This document shows positions 1 to 7,513 of a DNA stretch of 7,866 nucleotides, piece after piece. Source of the stretch: an uncultured Flavihumibacter sp. (GTDB lineage Bacteria > Bacteroidota > Bacteroidia > Chitinophagales > Chitinophagaceae); NCBI GenBank assembly GCA_946481605.1, contig CAMLPA010000139.1, forward strand, positions 1 to 7,866. Direction: 5' to 3'. The translations under genes and the position numbers were made by a program. The notes beneath the pieces were generated by a model. That model did not search any database. It saw only the letters and a program-made list of their open reading frames with translations, and was not told the DNA's origin. Position 1 is the first letter of the stretch. Every line of letters begins with the position of its first letter.

Positions 1-272
1 TTGGTGATGAGCATGATCACCACGATGGCGGGAATGAAAATAAATATGGAAGAGAAATAGGCAACGGTATGCCAGGCTTCCGGCAATGCGAAAGGGTTGC
101 CCAACAACATTTTCGCCATTTCGGCGGTCATGTCTTTCTGCTGGGTGAGCGCCTCGTAGGCATTGAACATGATGTAGTTGATGCCGGGATAAGAAAGTGC
201 GGTAATGCCGATCACCCACCAGAAAGCGGGATAATTCTTTATTTTAAGCCATTCGGTTCTTGCGATGTTCAT
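1..272 (-). CDS. ABC-2 type transporter permease, N-terminal part (partial)
   Basis: This is the first 90 residues of a membrane permease; the rest lies beyond the left edge of the window. I translated it by hand from the ATG at 272. It begins MNIARTEWLKIKNYPAFWWV, a basic cytoplasmic N-terminus leading into a first membrane segment at about residues 16-37. A polar loop follows (about 38-66, including ALTQQKDMTAEMAK), then a second hydrophobic segment at about 68-90 rich in Phe, Ile and Val. A short basic amphipathic start before TM1 is typical of ABC-2 family permeases. The start lies 8 bases after the stop of the ATPase gene, so the two are almost certainly co-transcribed and form one transporter. 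No Shine-Dalgarno motif precedes the ATG, which is normal in Bacteroidota. The substrate cannot be told from this fragment. Confidence 0.8.
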   Translation of the reverse strand, partial: MNIARTEWLKIKNYPAFWWVIGITALSYPGINYIMFNAYEALTQQKDMTAEMAKMLLGNPFALPEAWHTVAYFSSIFIFIPAIVVIMLIT

Positions 273-280
273 GGTCTGGG

Positions 281-1171
281 TTATTGGGTGAGTTCAAAGA
301 AGCGTGCTTCCAAACGTTTTTTCTTCAGCACAAGGTGGTTGAGTACGATGTTTCTTTCAAAACAGAACCTGTTCAGTTGTTCAAGCGAAGCAGTTCCTTT
401 TGGAAGCCCCAGTAATATGGTATTGCCATCAGTTTTCGCGTGCAACAGGCCCGGGTATTGTTTTACCACGGTTTCCAGTGTGCTGATGTCGGCCGCACCT
501 ACTTCCACCTGGTCCTCATCGGTTAATACCGCGTCCACTTCTCCATGCGCGATCAGGTTTCCTTTTTTCAGAATGGCCACATGGGTGCATATTTTCTCCA
601 CTTCATCCAGCAGGTGACTGGCCATAATGATGGTATGCCCCTTCTGGTTCAACTCCCGGATCAATTCCCGGATTTCCGCGATGCCTACGGGGTCCAGTCC
701 ATTTGTAGGTTCATCCAGCACCAATACTGAAGGATCACCAAGCAGGGAAGCCGCGATGGCCAGGCGTTGCTTCATCCCAAGACTGTATGAGCTGAATTTG
801 TATTTCCTTCTCTCGTAGAGGTTAACTTTCTTCAATACGCTTTCAATGCCCGCAGCATCTCCCCTTCCACTGATAGAGTGTGTAATGCGCAGGTTGCGTT
901 CCGAAGATAGATAATGGTAGAAGTTGGGCGTCTCCAATAAGGAACCGATTTTTTTACGTTGTTCCGGCGAAGGCGTTTCTCCGAACCAACTGTAGGAGCC
1001 TTTATCGGCGTGCAGCACATCGAGGATAATACTGAGCAGCGTGGTTTTACCGCTCCCGTTCGGGCCGAGAATTCCGAACACGGACCCCTGTGGCACATCG
1101 AAGCCCACACCGTTCAGCGCTTTGATGGAGCCGTACGATTTGTGTATGTCTTTTAATGAAAGTATCGTCAC
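281..1171 (-). CDS. ABC transporter ATP-binding protein, BcrA/ABC-2 exporter type
   Basis: This 296-residue cytoplasmic ATPase powers an ABC-2 exporter whose permease begins 8 bases downstream. The nucleotide-binding domain fills about residues 1-215. It has Walker A GPNGSGKT at 36-43 and a Q-loop region, IGSLLETPNFYHYL, at about 75-88 with Glu80 in place of the usual Gln. The signature motif is the variant YSLGMKQRL (129-137), Walker B is VLVLDEP with Glu154, the D-loop is NGLDP, and the switch His is His186 in MASHLLDEVE. The Glu Q-loop and the SLGMKQ signature are features I associate with bacitracin/lantibiotic-type exporter ATPases (BcrA group). A C-terminal extension of about 80 residues ending in FFELTQ follows, as is usual in that group. 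The start is GTG at 1171, chosen because the conserved TILSLKDIHKSYG beta-strand begins immediately after it. The exported substrate is unknown: self-resistance, lipid or peptide export are all possible. Confidence 0.93.
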   Translation of the reverse strand: MTILSLKDIHKSYGSIKALNGVGFDVPQGSVFGILGPNGSGKTTLLSIILDVLHADKGSYSWFGETPSPEQRKKIGSLLETPNFYHYLSSERNLRITHSISGRGDAAGIESVLKKVNLYERRKYKFSSYSLGMKQRLAIAASLLGDPSVLVLDEPTNGLDPVGIAEIRELIRELNQKGHTIIMASHLLDEVEKICTHVAILKKGNLIAHGEVDAVLTDEDQVEVGAADISTLETVVKQYPGLLHAKTDGNTILLGLPKGTASLEQLNRFCFERNIVLNHLVLKKKRLEARFFELTQ

Positions 1172-1214
1172 CTGGAAATATTTGTAACAAGATAGCCAGG
1201 GGACGTTTAACCTG

Positions 1215-1240
1215 CAAACTTAATTGGGATGAATGGTCAA
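1215..1240 (-). promoter_or_regulatory. Possible Bacteroidota-type promoter for the ABC exporter genes
   Basis: On the minus strand the element TAAGTTTG (1222-1215) matches the Bacteroidota -7 consensus TAnnTTTG exactly. A TTG (1240-1238) lies 15 bases upstream and could be the -33 element, but this spacing is shorter than the usual 19 or so. The -7 element ends about 43 bases before the GTG of the ATPase gene, leaving a plausible 5' leader. The TTG overlaps the TGA stop codon of the upstream beta-oxidation gene. This would let the exporter be expressed separately from that gene. It is a motif match only. Confidence 0.4.
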
Positions 1241-3618
1241 TTCCTGATGGGCTTGCCTCCTTTCAGCACGCTTTGTATGCGTTCCAGTGTTTTCTTTTCA
1301 CCGCAAAGGGAAAGAAACGCTTCACGTTCCAGGTTTAAGAGGTATTGCTCCGACACCTGTGTGGGCTCACTCAGGTCGCCACCGCACATGACATACGCCA
1401 GTTTTTTGGCCACCAGCACATCGTGATCCGTAGCATAATTGCCGCGCCACATCCCGTTGATACCGGCGTATAAAGCGCCGAGCGCGGAGCGACCGGGAAC
1501 AAGAATATCCGTTCTTTGCAACGGTTGCGCGTACCCTTTATCGAACAACTCAATCACGGCTTTTTTCGCATCCGATATGCGCCGTTCCTGGTTGATGCTG
1601 ATTTCGTCTATCCCTTTCCGGTAAACGCCGATGTCAAACCCTTCCTGGGCCGAAGTGGCCACTTTAGCAGTGGCAATATTGAAGAAACGGTGTTTGAGTG
1701 TATTAAAATCGGGTTCGTCTTTGTGTAATTCGTCTGCGGCACGGAGTGCGAACTCCTTGGTTCCGCCCCCGCCGGGGATCAGTCCAACCCCCAGTTCTAC
1801 CAGCCCGGTATAAGTTTCCGCTGCGGGGCAACATTTATCTGCGTGCAGGCTCAACTCACAGGCGCCACCCAATGCGAGTCCGTGTGGCGCCACCACAACG
1901 GGCACGGCCGAATAACGCATACGCATCATCGTTTGCTGGAACATGCGGATGGCCATATCCAGTTCATCATAATCCTGTTCTATGGCAAGCATGAAGATCA
2001 TGCCTACATTGGCGCCCGCTGAGAAATTAGCGCCTTCATTGGCGATCACGAGTCCTTTATAATTTTTTTCCGCCAGTTCCACCGCTTTCTGCATACCCGA
2101 CAATACATCTCCGCCAATGCTGCCCATCTTGGTGTTCCAGCTCAGGCCCAGCACATCGTCACCCAGGTGTACCAGGTTACAGGACGCATTGCTCCATACT
2201 TTCTGGTCCAGGAAACGGTTCATTACAATAAACGCTTCGCCACCCGGAACCGGCTTGTATCCGCCTGAACTGATATCGTAGTAGTGTTTTTGTCCCTTTT
2301 CAATTTTATAGAACCGGGAAACGCCATCGGCCAACATCTTTTCCACCCAGGGTGCCACGGCAAATCCGGCAGCTTTCATTTTCTCCGCGGTTTTCTGCAC
2401 CCCAACGGCATCCCAGGATTCGAATGCGCCGATCTCCCAGCCAAACCCGGCCATCATGGCATCATCAATGCGGTAGAGTTCATCTGAAATTTCAGGGATA
2501 CGGTGGGAAATATAAGAGAACAGTCCATAGTGGAACAGGCGGTAGAATTCCGCCGCTTTATCGCTGCCCGCCAGCAGGATGGGCAAGCGCTGGTGCAGGT
2601 TGTCGATCACTTTGGCCGCTTCCAGCGTAGCAAATTTCGGCTTCTCCCGCGGACCATATTCCAGCGTGGAAAGGTTCAGGGCGAGAATTTCTTTTTCTCC
2701 GCCTGCCCCTTTTGTTTTTTTGAAAAAGCCCTGGCCGGTTTTATCGCCGAGCCATTGTTTGTCCACCATTTGTTGCAGCCAGCCCGGGATTTCAAAAACG
2801 GCTCTTTGCTCGTCGTTCGCGCAATGTTCCTTCACCCCATTCGCCACTTTAACAAGCGTATCGATGCCCACCACATCAGCAGTCCTGAAGGTAGCAGATT
2901 TGGGACGGCCAATCACCGGACCGGTCAGCGCTTCCACGGCATCTATGTTGAGGCCGAGTTGATCTACCAGTCCAAAAATGTGCATGATGCTGTAAACGCC
3001 AACCCGGTTGGCAATGAACGCAGGCGTATCCTTACACAGCACCGTGGCCTTGCCCAAACGCTTATCACCGTAGGCCAGGAGAAAATCCACCACTGCGGGA
3101 TCTGTATCGGGCGTAGGTATGATCTCCAGCAGGCGCAGGTACCTTGGTGGATTGAAGAAATGCGTTCCGCAGAAATGCTTTTTGAAATCATCGGAACGGC
3201 CTTCGGCCATGAGGTGAATCGGGATACCCGAAGTATTTGAGGTAACGAGTGTACCCGGTTTCCGGAACTGCTCCACCTGGTCGAATACAGTCTTTTTAAT
3301 ATCGAGTCTTTCCACCACTACTTCTATGATCCAGTCGCAATCGGCGATCCGTTTCATGTCGTCTTCGAAGTTTCCGGTGGAGATATTTTTTAGAAAAGAA
3401 GGATGGTAAAGTGGGGAAGGATTGCTTTTCACCGCCGACTGAAGCGCGTCGTTTACCAGTTTATTGCGATCTGATTTTTTATCTGAACCGGCGGCTTCTT
3501 TGGGAACGATGTCCAGCAACAGCACCTGGTGGCCGGTTCCGGCGAAATGACAGGCAATTCTTGAACCCATTACGCCACTTCCCAATACGGCCACTTTCTT
3601 GATGATTCTCTTTTCCAT
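1237..3618 (-). CDS. fadN: Bifunctional 3-hydroxyacyl-CoA dehydrogenase / enoyl-CoA hydratase, FadN type
   Basis: This 793-residue cytoplasmic enzyme should carry out two successive steps of fatty-acid beta-oxidation: hydration of trans-2-enoyl-CoA and NAD-dependent oxidation of 3-hydroxyacyl-CoA. The dehydrogenase domain comes first. It has a Rossmann motif GSGVMG at 13-18 with Asp36 ending strand 2, SNTSG at 127-131, the catalytic pair His153 (THFFNPP) and Glu165 (LRLLEI), and DTPAFIANRVG at 197-207. A second dehydrogenase C-terminal repeat (FGWEIGAFESWDAVGV) lies at 392-407. The crotonase fold spans about 475-625, with oxyanion-hole segments NFSAGAN (531-537) and LALGGACE (581-588). Glu588 and Glu608 (VELGVGLIPGGGGT) are 20 residues apart, like the two catalytic glutamates of enoyl-CoA hydratase. 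A helical C-terminal region follows. Dehydrogenase-then-hydratase order and a length near 790 match Bacillus FadN, not E. coli FadB/FadJ, where the order is reversed. No thiolase or acyl-CoA dehydrogenase gene adjoins it here. The ATG at 3618 places the Rossmann strand at the expected position. Confidence 0.93.
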   Translation of the reverse strand: MEKRIIKKVAVLGSGVMGSRIACHFAGTGHQVLLLDIVPKEAAGSDKKSDRNKLVNDALQSAVKSNPSPLYHPSFLKNISTGNFEDDMKRIADCDWIIEVVVERLDIKKTVFDQVEQFRKPGTLVTSNTSGIPIHLMAEGRSDDFKKHFCGTHFFNPPRYLRLLEIIPTPDTDPAVVDFLLAYGDKRLGKATVLCKDTPAFIANRVGVYSIMHIFGLVDQLGLNIDAVEALTGPVIGRPKSATFRTADVVGIDTLVKVANGVKEHCANDEQRAVFEIPGWLQQMVDKQWLGDKTGQGFFKKTKGAGGEKEILALNLSTLEYGPREKPKFATLEAAKVIDNLHQRLPILLAGSDKAAEFYRLFHYGLFSYISHRIPEISDELYRIDDAMMAGFGWEIGAFESWDAVGVQKTAEKMKAAGFAVAPWVEKMLADGVSRFYKIEKGQKHYYDISSGGYKPVPGGEAFIVMNRFLDQKVWSNASCNLVHLGDDVLGLSWNTKMGSIGGDVLSGMQKAVELAEKNYKGLVIANEGANFSAGANVGMIFMLAIEQDYDELDMAIRMFQQTMMRMRYSAVPVVVAPHGLALGGACELSLHADKCCPAAETYTGLVELGVGLIPGGGGTKEFALRAADELHKDEPDFNTLKHRFFNIATAKVATSAQEGFDIGVYRKGIDEISINQERRISDAKKAVIELFDKGYAQPLQRTDILVPGRSALGALYAGINGMWRGNYATDHDVLVAKKLAYVMCGGDLSEPTQVSEQYLLNLEREAFLSLCGEKKTLERIQSVLKGGKPIRN

Positions 3619-3638
3619 CGGAGGTGTTTTTGATTTGG

Positions 3639-3652
3639 CAGGAGCAATCCTG
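3639..3652. promoter_or_regulatory. Small palindrome upstream of the beta-oxidation gene, possible operator
   Basis: The sequence CAGGAGCAATCCTG is an inverted repeat with 5-base arms and a 4-base centre. It lies 21 bases upstream of the ATG of the FadN-type gene, in the 70-base gap after the AsmA-like gene. Beta-oxidation genes are often controlled by fatty-acid or acyl-CoA responsive repressors of the TetR or GntR families, which bind palindromes in such positions. It is short enough to occur by chance, and no regulator gene lies in the window. Confidence 0.2.
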
Positions 3653-3668
3653 AAAGTCTAATTTCCGT

Positions 3669-3696
3669 AAAAATAGTTAGCTAAACAACTATTTTT
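3669..3696 (-). terminator. A/T-rich hairpin at the stop codon of the AsmA-like gene, possible terminator
   Basis: Ten-base arms AAAAATAGTT (3669-3678) and AACTATTTTT (3687-3696) pair perfectly around an 8-base loop. Read on the minus strand, the hairpin begins within the last lysine codons, contains the TAG stop (3691-3689) in its first arm and ends in a run of five T. Position and T-run suit a terminator, but only one of the ten pairs is G-C, so the stem is weak. The symmetry could also be a protein-binding site in the promoter region of the downstream gene. Confidence 0.35.
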
Positions 3697-6600
3697 TCTT
3701 CTTTTTATTCTTGAGCAGCCCTGCGCTGGTACCCGCCCCTTTGATGATGATTTTTACCAGATAGTTGAAGACTGATTTTTCCGTATTGCGCTGGTGTTTA
3801 AACACCCCTTTCCGGTATTGGTTGGAATGTTTCACGAGCAGGTGGTCGGCGAGGAAAGTAGCGATGGAAGCGAAGAAACCTTTCTTCTCCATGTTCCCTT
3901 TTTTCAGAATGCGCAGGTGCAGGTTCTGGTAACGCAGCAGCATTTCACCGGTTGCGGTATTTTTATCGGCAGAGGCATTCATGGTCAATTGGGAGAACCG
4001 GCCACTCTTGATATACACAGAACCTAATGCTGGTAACATGGCGTTCAGTCCGGTAAGCATGCCCGGGCCTGCCAGCAGGTACACCTGCATCTGACGGAGG
4101 GTATCCAGGTAAGGCTGTTCTATGGACACCTGGAAAGGAACCTGTTCCATGAACCGGCCCTGCGCAGTCAGAAAAAGTGTATCTCCAGCCTGCGGCGTAG
4201 TGGTAACCGGGAAAAGCTGCGCCTTACTCACTTCTAAGGTTACAAAACCTTCTTTGTCAGTTTTATCATTCCATTCGCCGTAGGTCACTTTCATATCGCG
4301 GGCATTTATTTCCCGGATAGCAATAGGGATTCCGGCATCTTCCAGCATTTGCGTGGGCATTTTCTTTTCTGAGCCATGCTGAAACGGAAGGCGCTTGTCG
4401 CGGTAAGCAGAAATATTTGTTCCGTTCAACTCAAGCACATCCGCGGTCCAGGAGGAATCTGGTTGCCTGTTGATATTTTTGAGCCATGAACGACCACCGC
4501 TTGCGGTGATGTAATCCGTTTGAAACACCTGTTGCAGGAAAAAAGAATCCTTGCTCAACAAGGGTTTCAATTCAAAGCCGTCTATTGAAATACTGGCTGA
4601 ATCAGATATGTATTGTGTACCGGACCATTTCAACTGATCCCTGCCATTGCTCCAGAAGCCTTCGTTGATACCAATTTTCCAACCCGGCAACCGCATCAGC
4701 TCAAAACCGGAGGTTTCTTTCTGGAGGACCAGTTTCGGGTGTTGCACCTGAATTCCTTTCAGGAAAAGATCATCTGCACCGGGTAAGCTGATGAAGGGAA
4801 TCGAAACACGTGAAACAGCAACACTGGCTTTGGTGTTTTTACGCATCGGGATACTGATATTTTCCAGTAATACTTCGGTTGAAAAACGGTAATTGGGTGT
4901 TTTACTGCCTGCCAGGTGCAGGTGAAGCGAATCAGAAAAATCAGCGGATGTTATGGTGAAAACTTCTTCCTTTCCATCAAGTTTTAATCCTGAAAACCGC
5001 CACTGCTTTGGGATGTCTGTTAATTGCGGATGCAGTTCCATGCTACCTGTTGCCGTTTCTTTATAAACGTGCACCGCAGGATGGTGCAGTGTTAATTCAC
5101 CGATCGAGAAACTTTTTTTCACGGATTGGGCTTCCGTGTTTTCCTCAGTGCTTGTGGTGGAATCAAGAAATAGATGAACTTCGGGCTGGTAGAGGTTAAG
5201 GTGTTTCAGATCGATGCTGTTTCCTGTAAGGGCGGGAAGCGGTGCATCTGTTTCCAGGGATTGCATGGTCATCTTCAACTGAGCACCAGGTTTATCCAAT
5301 ACGAGTGCAGGTTTGGTTATGCTGAACGTTCCTTTTTCAGTGTAGGTGTAGGCGCCGCCGGAGAAAAGTGTTGAGGCATCCGCATAATAAATGCTATCGC
5401 CCGCCATCGACAACCGGGGAAACCCGGATTGCAGGAAACCTTCATCCATTGGCCTTACATCGCGCAGGTGCAGGTAACGGAACGCAGTCCCGGCACGGGC
5501 GTTGTTGGGAAGATCGAAGTGGACCGCAGTGTTTTTCCCGGCAATGGAAGCGATGAAAAGTGATCTCCCGGAACGTTTGTCCCCATCAGGTCTGCGTTTC
5601 AGGGGTCCTGCGGCATAACGGATATTGGCTTTCTCCCAACTGATGCTTCCCACATTCAATTGTTGGAGGGAATCTACGGGCACAATGGATGAAACGGTAA
5701 AGCCATTTGCGGTGGCCTGCAATTGCTGATCGGCATCAAAAAGTTCGAGCCTTTCACCGCGCAGCATGGCATCGTCGGGGCGGTAATCGGCTTCACGCAT
5801 GGCGAGCCGCCATCTGCCGGTGCGCAGACTGGCATCACGGATATGGAGTTGCCCTACCGATTGCTCCATTTCCCGGCTGTTGCTGGCGTAAAGAAGTTGG
5901 TTGCCATGCACCATTCCCGACACACCGGTGAATTCGAAACGGGTTTGCTGGGGCAGTTCAAAATAGAACCGGCCGTTCTCTACACGGATATCCTTTACCG
6001 TTACGAGATCGTTCACCACGTCGAGGGCATCGAATACGCTGATTTTCGGACCGCTACCCGGCGTTGTTTTACGGAAAAACACCGTAGGATCGGCAAGCGT
6101 AACATCCTCGGCTACGATCTTTTTGTCGAAAAGAAGGGCCTGCCAGTCGATGCCATTCAGGGTGAGCAAAGGAATATTGTGGTCCCGGAAAGGCTGTCCC
6201 GGCTTTTGTAAATGTGTTTTGATGGCCACGTTCTCGAGCCGGAGGGTTTGGTCCTCCAGGCCGATGCTGCTGAGTTTGATCTGGTAAACACTATCAGGAC
6301 TGTAGGACTCGTAGTTGTTTGCTTCCAATACGAACCTGTCCACCCGCAACGGACTGGCACCATCAGGATCAATGTGAAGACCATCCATTTCAATGAGTCT
6401 GTTGTCTCCTTTGAAGGTGATCTCCTTTTCCTGTTTACCCCCTTTCAATTGGACTTCGGCGTTGCGTAATCCGACATAACGGAGTTCCATTGAAGTGCCG
6501 ATATCGTTGAGTACTTCACGAAGTGATAATTTTTTCTTTTCTCCGTTGGGTGGAAGCAGCGATAACCGGAGTTTAGGGCTTGAACAATAAACCGAGTCCG

Positions 6601-7435
6601 CCACAATGGTTTCATCGTTGTACAAAGCAGCGAAATCGATCCGGATCAGCCGGATGGAATCGAAGGCTGCTTTCAGTTGGTTGCCCTCTCCTTCGGGCCG
6701 GAGGGATTGAATATAGAAACTATCGATACTGATGAGTTGCGCCTTCATGTTGATGTTGAAGCGTGCAAAGCCCAGTCGTTGCCTGCCGCCGGGCAGGTCA
6801 ATATGTTGGTTACGGGTATTGAAGCGGATGTTCTCCGCGAAGAAAGGTCGTTCCGGACTGGTGCTGTCGCTGATGTTAAGGTTATCGATCTGGAAATCGA
6901 TATTGGAAATGACCGTTTCAGTGTGGGGTATGCTGCTGTTGTCTTTCAGAACGAACTTTCCGTTCAGCAGGTGCATCTCCCGTATCTGTAGCTTCTGAAG
7001 TGTTTGTGTTATGCCGTTATATACCCTTCCCATTTCGGTGGAAAGAGATATGTTTTTATTCCGGTTACGCCGTGCGTTGCGGGTAACCTCAAAAACCGGG
7101 GATGCGATCGTGATGCTGTCGATACCCAGTTTCTTCTGGAAGATGAGTTCGCGGAGTGATAAAAGCCGAAGTCTTATTTCGGGTATCTGGAACCGGTAGG
7201 CGGAAAGCGTATCGTCCGGATCGTTGTAAAGCACCGCGTTTTTTAACCTGAGCTGGCGCGTCCGGTAATTGTAGTTGATCTTCTCCAGGTCAAGTTTCAC
7301 CTTGCCATTGGATTCCCTGCGCACCACTTCACTGATCAGTTGCTCCGCATGGTTTACGAGCCAGAAGTGCATCGCCGCCACCAACAGGCCCAGTGCAACC
7401 ACAACAACGAGTATGCGACGGAAGATCTTTTTCAT
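3689..7435 (-). CDS. Large AsmA/DUF748-like membrane-anchored protein
   Basis: This 1248-residue protein has a basic N-terminus (MKKIFRR) followed by one hydrophobic segment at about 8-27. It is probably an inner-membrane anchor with the remainder in the periplasm. Residues 30-70 (SNGKVKLDLEKINYNYRTRQLRL) resemble the start of AsmA-type proteins, where a short amphipathic helix leads into beta-strands. The body is beta-rich and recurrently shows a strand-turn-strand unit of the form xLxLxxPxVxhx, for example ITIASPVFEV (108-117), VTLADPTVFF (445-454), LNLYQPEVHLFL (746-757), LTLHHPAVHVY (781-791) and IQVQHPKLVL (895-904). AsmA, TamB and YhdP relatives form long grooves that move or bridge phospholipids between membranes; that role is inferred here, not shown. 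The conserved-looking end comprises GSVYIKSGRF (1138-1147), ATGEMLLRYQNLHLRIL (1161-1177), ASIATFLADHLL (1189-1200) and KSVFNYLVKIIIKG (1220-1233), then a tail KNKKKKK. I see no catalytic motif. The ATG at 7435 directly precedes the anchor. The family call is moderate, the gene call strong. Confidence 0.8.
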   Translation of the reverse strand: MKKIFRRILVVVVALGLLVAAMHFWLVNHAEQLISEVVRRESNGKVKLDLEKINYNYRTRQLRLKNAVLYNDPDDTLSAYRFQIPEIRLRLLSLRELIFQKKLGIDSITIASPVFEVTRNARRNRNKNISLSTEMGRVYNGITQTLQKLQIREMHLLNGKFVLKDNSSIPHTETVISNIDFQIDNLNISDSTSPERPFFAENIRFNTRNQHIDLPGGRQRLGFARFNINMKAQLISIDSFYIQSLRPEGEGNQLKAAFDSIRLIRIDFAALYNDETIVADSVYCSSPKLRLSLLPPNGEKKKLSLREVLNDIGTSMELRYVGLRNAEVQLKGGKQEKEITFKGDNRLIEMDGLHIDPDGASPLRVDRFVLEANNYESYSPDSVYQIKLSSIGLEDQTLRLENVAIKTHLQKPGQPFRDHNIPLLTLNGIDWQALLFDKKIVAEDVTLADPTVFFRKTTPGSGPKISVFDALDVVNDLVTVKDIRVENGRFYFELPQQTRFEFTGVSGMVHGNQLLYASNSREMEQSVGQLHIRDASLRTGRWRLAMREADYRPDDAMLRGERLELFDADQQLQATANGFTVSSIVPVDSLQQLNVGSISWEKANIRYAAGPLKRRPDGDKRSGRSLFIASIAGKNTAVHFDLPNNARAGTAFRYLHLRDVRPMDEGFLQSGFPRLSMAGDSIYYADASTLFSGGAYTYTEKGTFSITKPALVLDKPGAQLKMTMQSLETDAPLPALTGNSIDLKHLNLYQPEVHLFLDSTTSTEENTEAQSVKKSFSIGELTLHHPAVHVYKETATGSMELHPQLTDIPKQWRFSGLKLDGKEEVFTITSADFSDSLHLHLAGSKTPNYRFSTEVLLENISIPMRKNTKASVAVSRVSIPFISLPGADDLFLKGIQVQHPKLVLQKETSGFELMRLPGWKIGINEGFWSNGRDQLKWSGTQYISDSASISIDGFELKPLLSKDSFFLQQVFQTDYITASGGRSWLKNINRQPDSSWTADVLELNGTNISAYRDKRLPFQHGSEKKMPTQMLEDAGIPIAIREINARDMKVTYGEWNDKTDKEGFVTLEVSKAQLFPVTTTPQAGDTLFLTAQGRFMEQVPFQVSIEQPYLDTLRQMQVYLLAGPGMLTGLNAMLPALGSVYIKSGRFSQLTMNASADKNTATGEMLLRYQNLHLRILKKGNMEKKGFFASIATFLADHLLVKHSNQYRKGVFKHQRNTEKSVFNYLVKIIIKGAGTSAGLLKNKKKKK

Positions 7436-7452
7436 GGTAAAGCGGTAAACGA

Positions 7453-7485
7453 AGCCGGGGACATACTACAAGTTGCACCCCGGCT
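7453..7485 (-). terminator. GC-rich hairpin between metG and the AsmA-like gene, probable terminator
   Basis: Perfect 8-base arms AGCCGGGG (7453-7460) and CCCCGGCT (7478-7485) enclose a 17-base loop. Read on the minus strand, the hairpin starts 28 bases after the metG stop and is followed by TCGTTTACC, only a weak T-rich tract. It may terminate metG transcription. It also sits 17 bases before the ATG of the AsmA-like gene, so on a read-through transcript it would be a leader structure close to the start codon. Confidence 0.5.
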
Positions 7486-7513
7486 CCTGAAAATACGACA
7501 ATCCGGGCATTTA

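Noticed and set aside
69..617. A 182-codon plus-strand open frame at the ATPase/permease junction
   Set aside because: It runs across the antisense of two well-supported genes and their junction, and the translation is low in complexity and Ser-rich.
1171..1200. Short symmetries CCTGG...CCAGG (1171-1175 and 1196-1200) and TTGTAACAA (1182-1190) upstream of the ATPase gene
   Set aside because: The arms are only 4 to 5 bases and the longer-range pair has a 20-base loop. They are too short to separate from chance.
2503..3240. A 245-codon open frame on the plus strand inside the FadN-type gene
   Set aside because: It is antisense to a gene whose full set of catalytic motifs is in the other frame. 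Its translation is rich in Arg, His and Phe with no recognisable domain, as expected of a shadow frame.
3911..5480. Similar stretches GCGCAGGTGCAGGT at about 3911 and about 5464
   Set aside because: Both encode a Leu-His-Leu-Arg strand motif of the AsmA-like protein. The similarity follows from shared amino acids and codon choice rather than a DNA repeat element.
5723..6211. A 162-codon plus-strand open frame within the AsmA-like gene
   Set aside because: It is antisense to the coherent beta-strand repeats of the minus-strand protein and shows no domain of its own.
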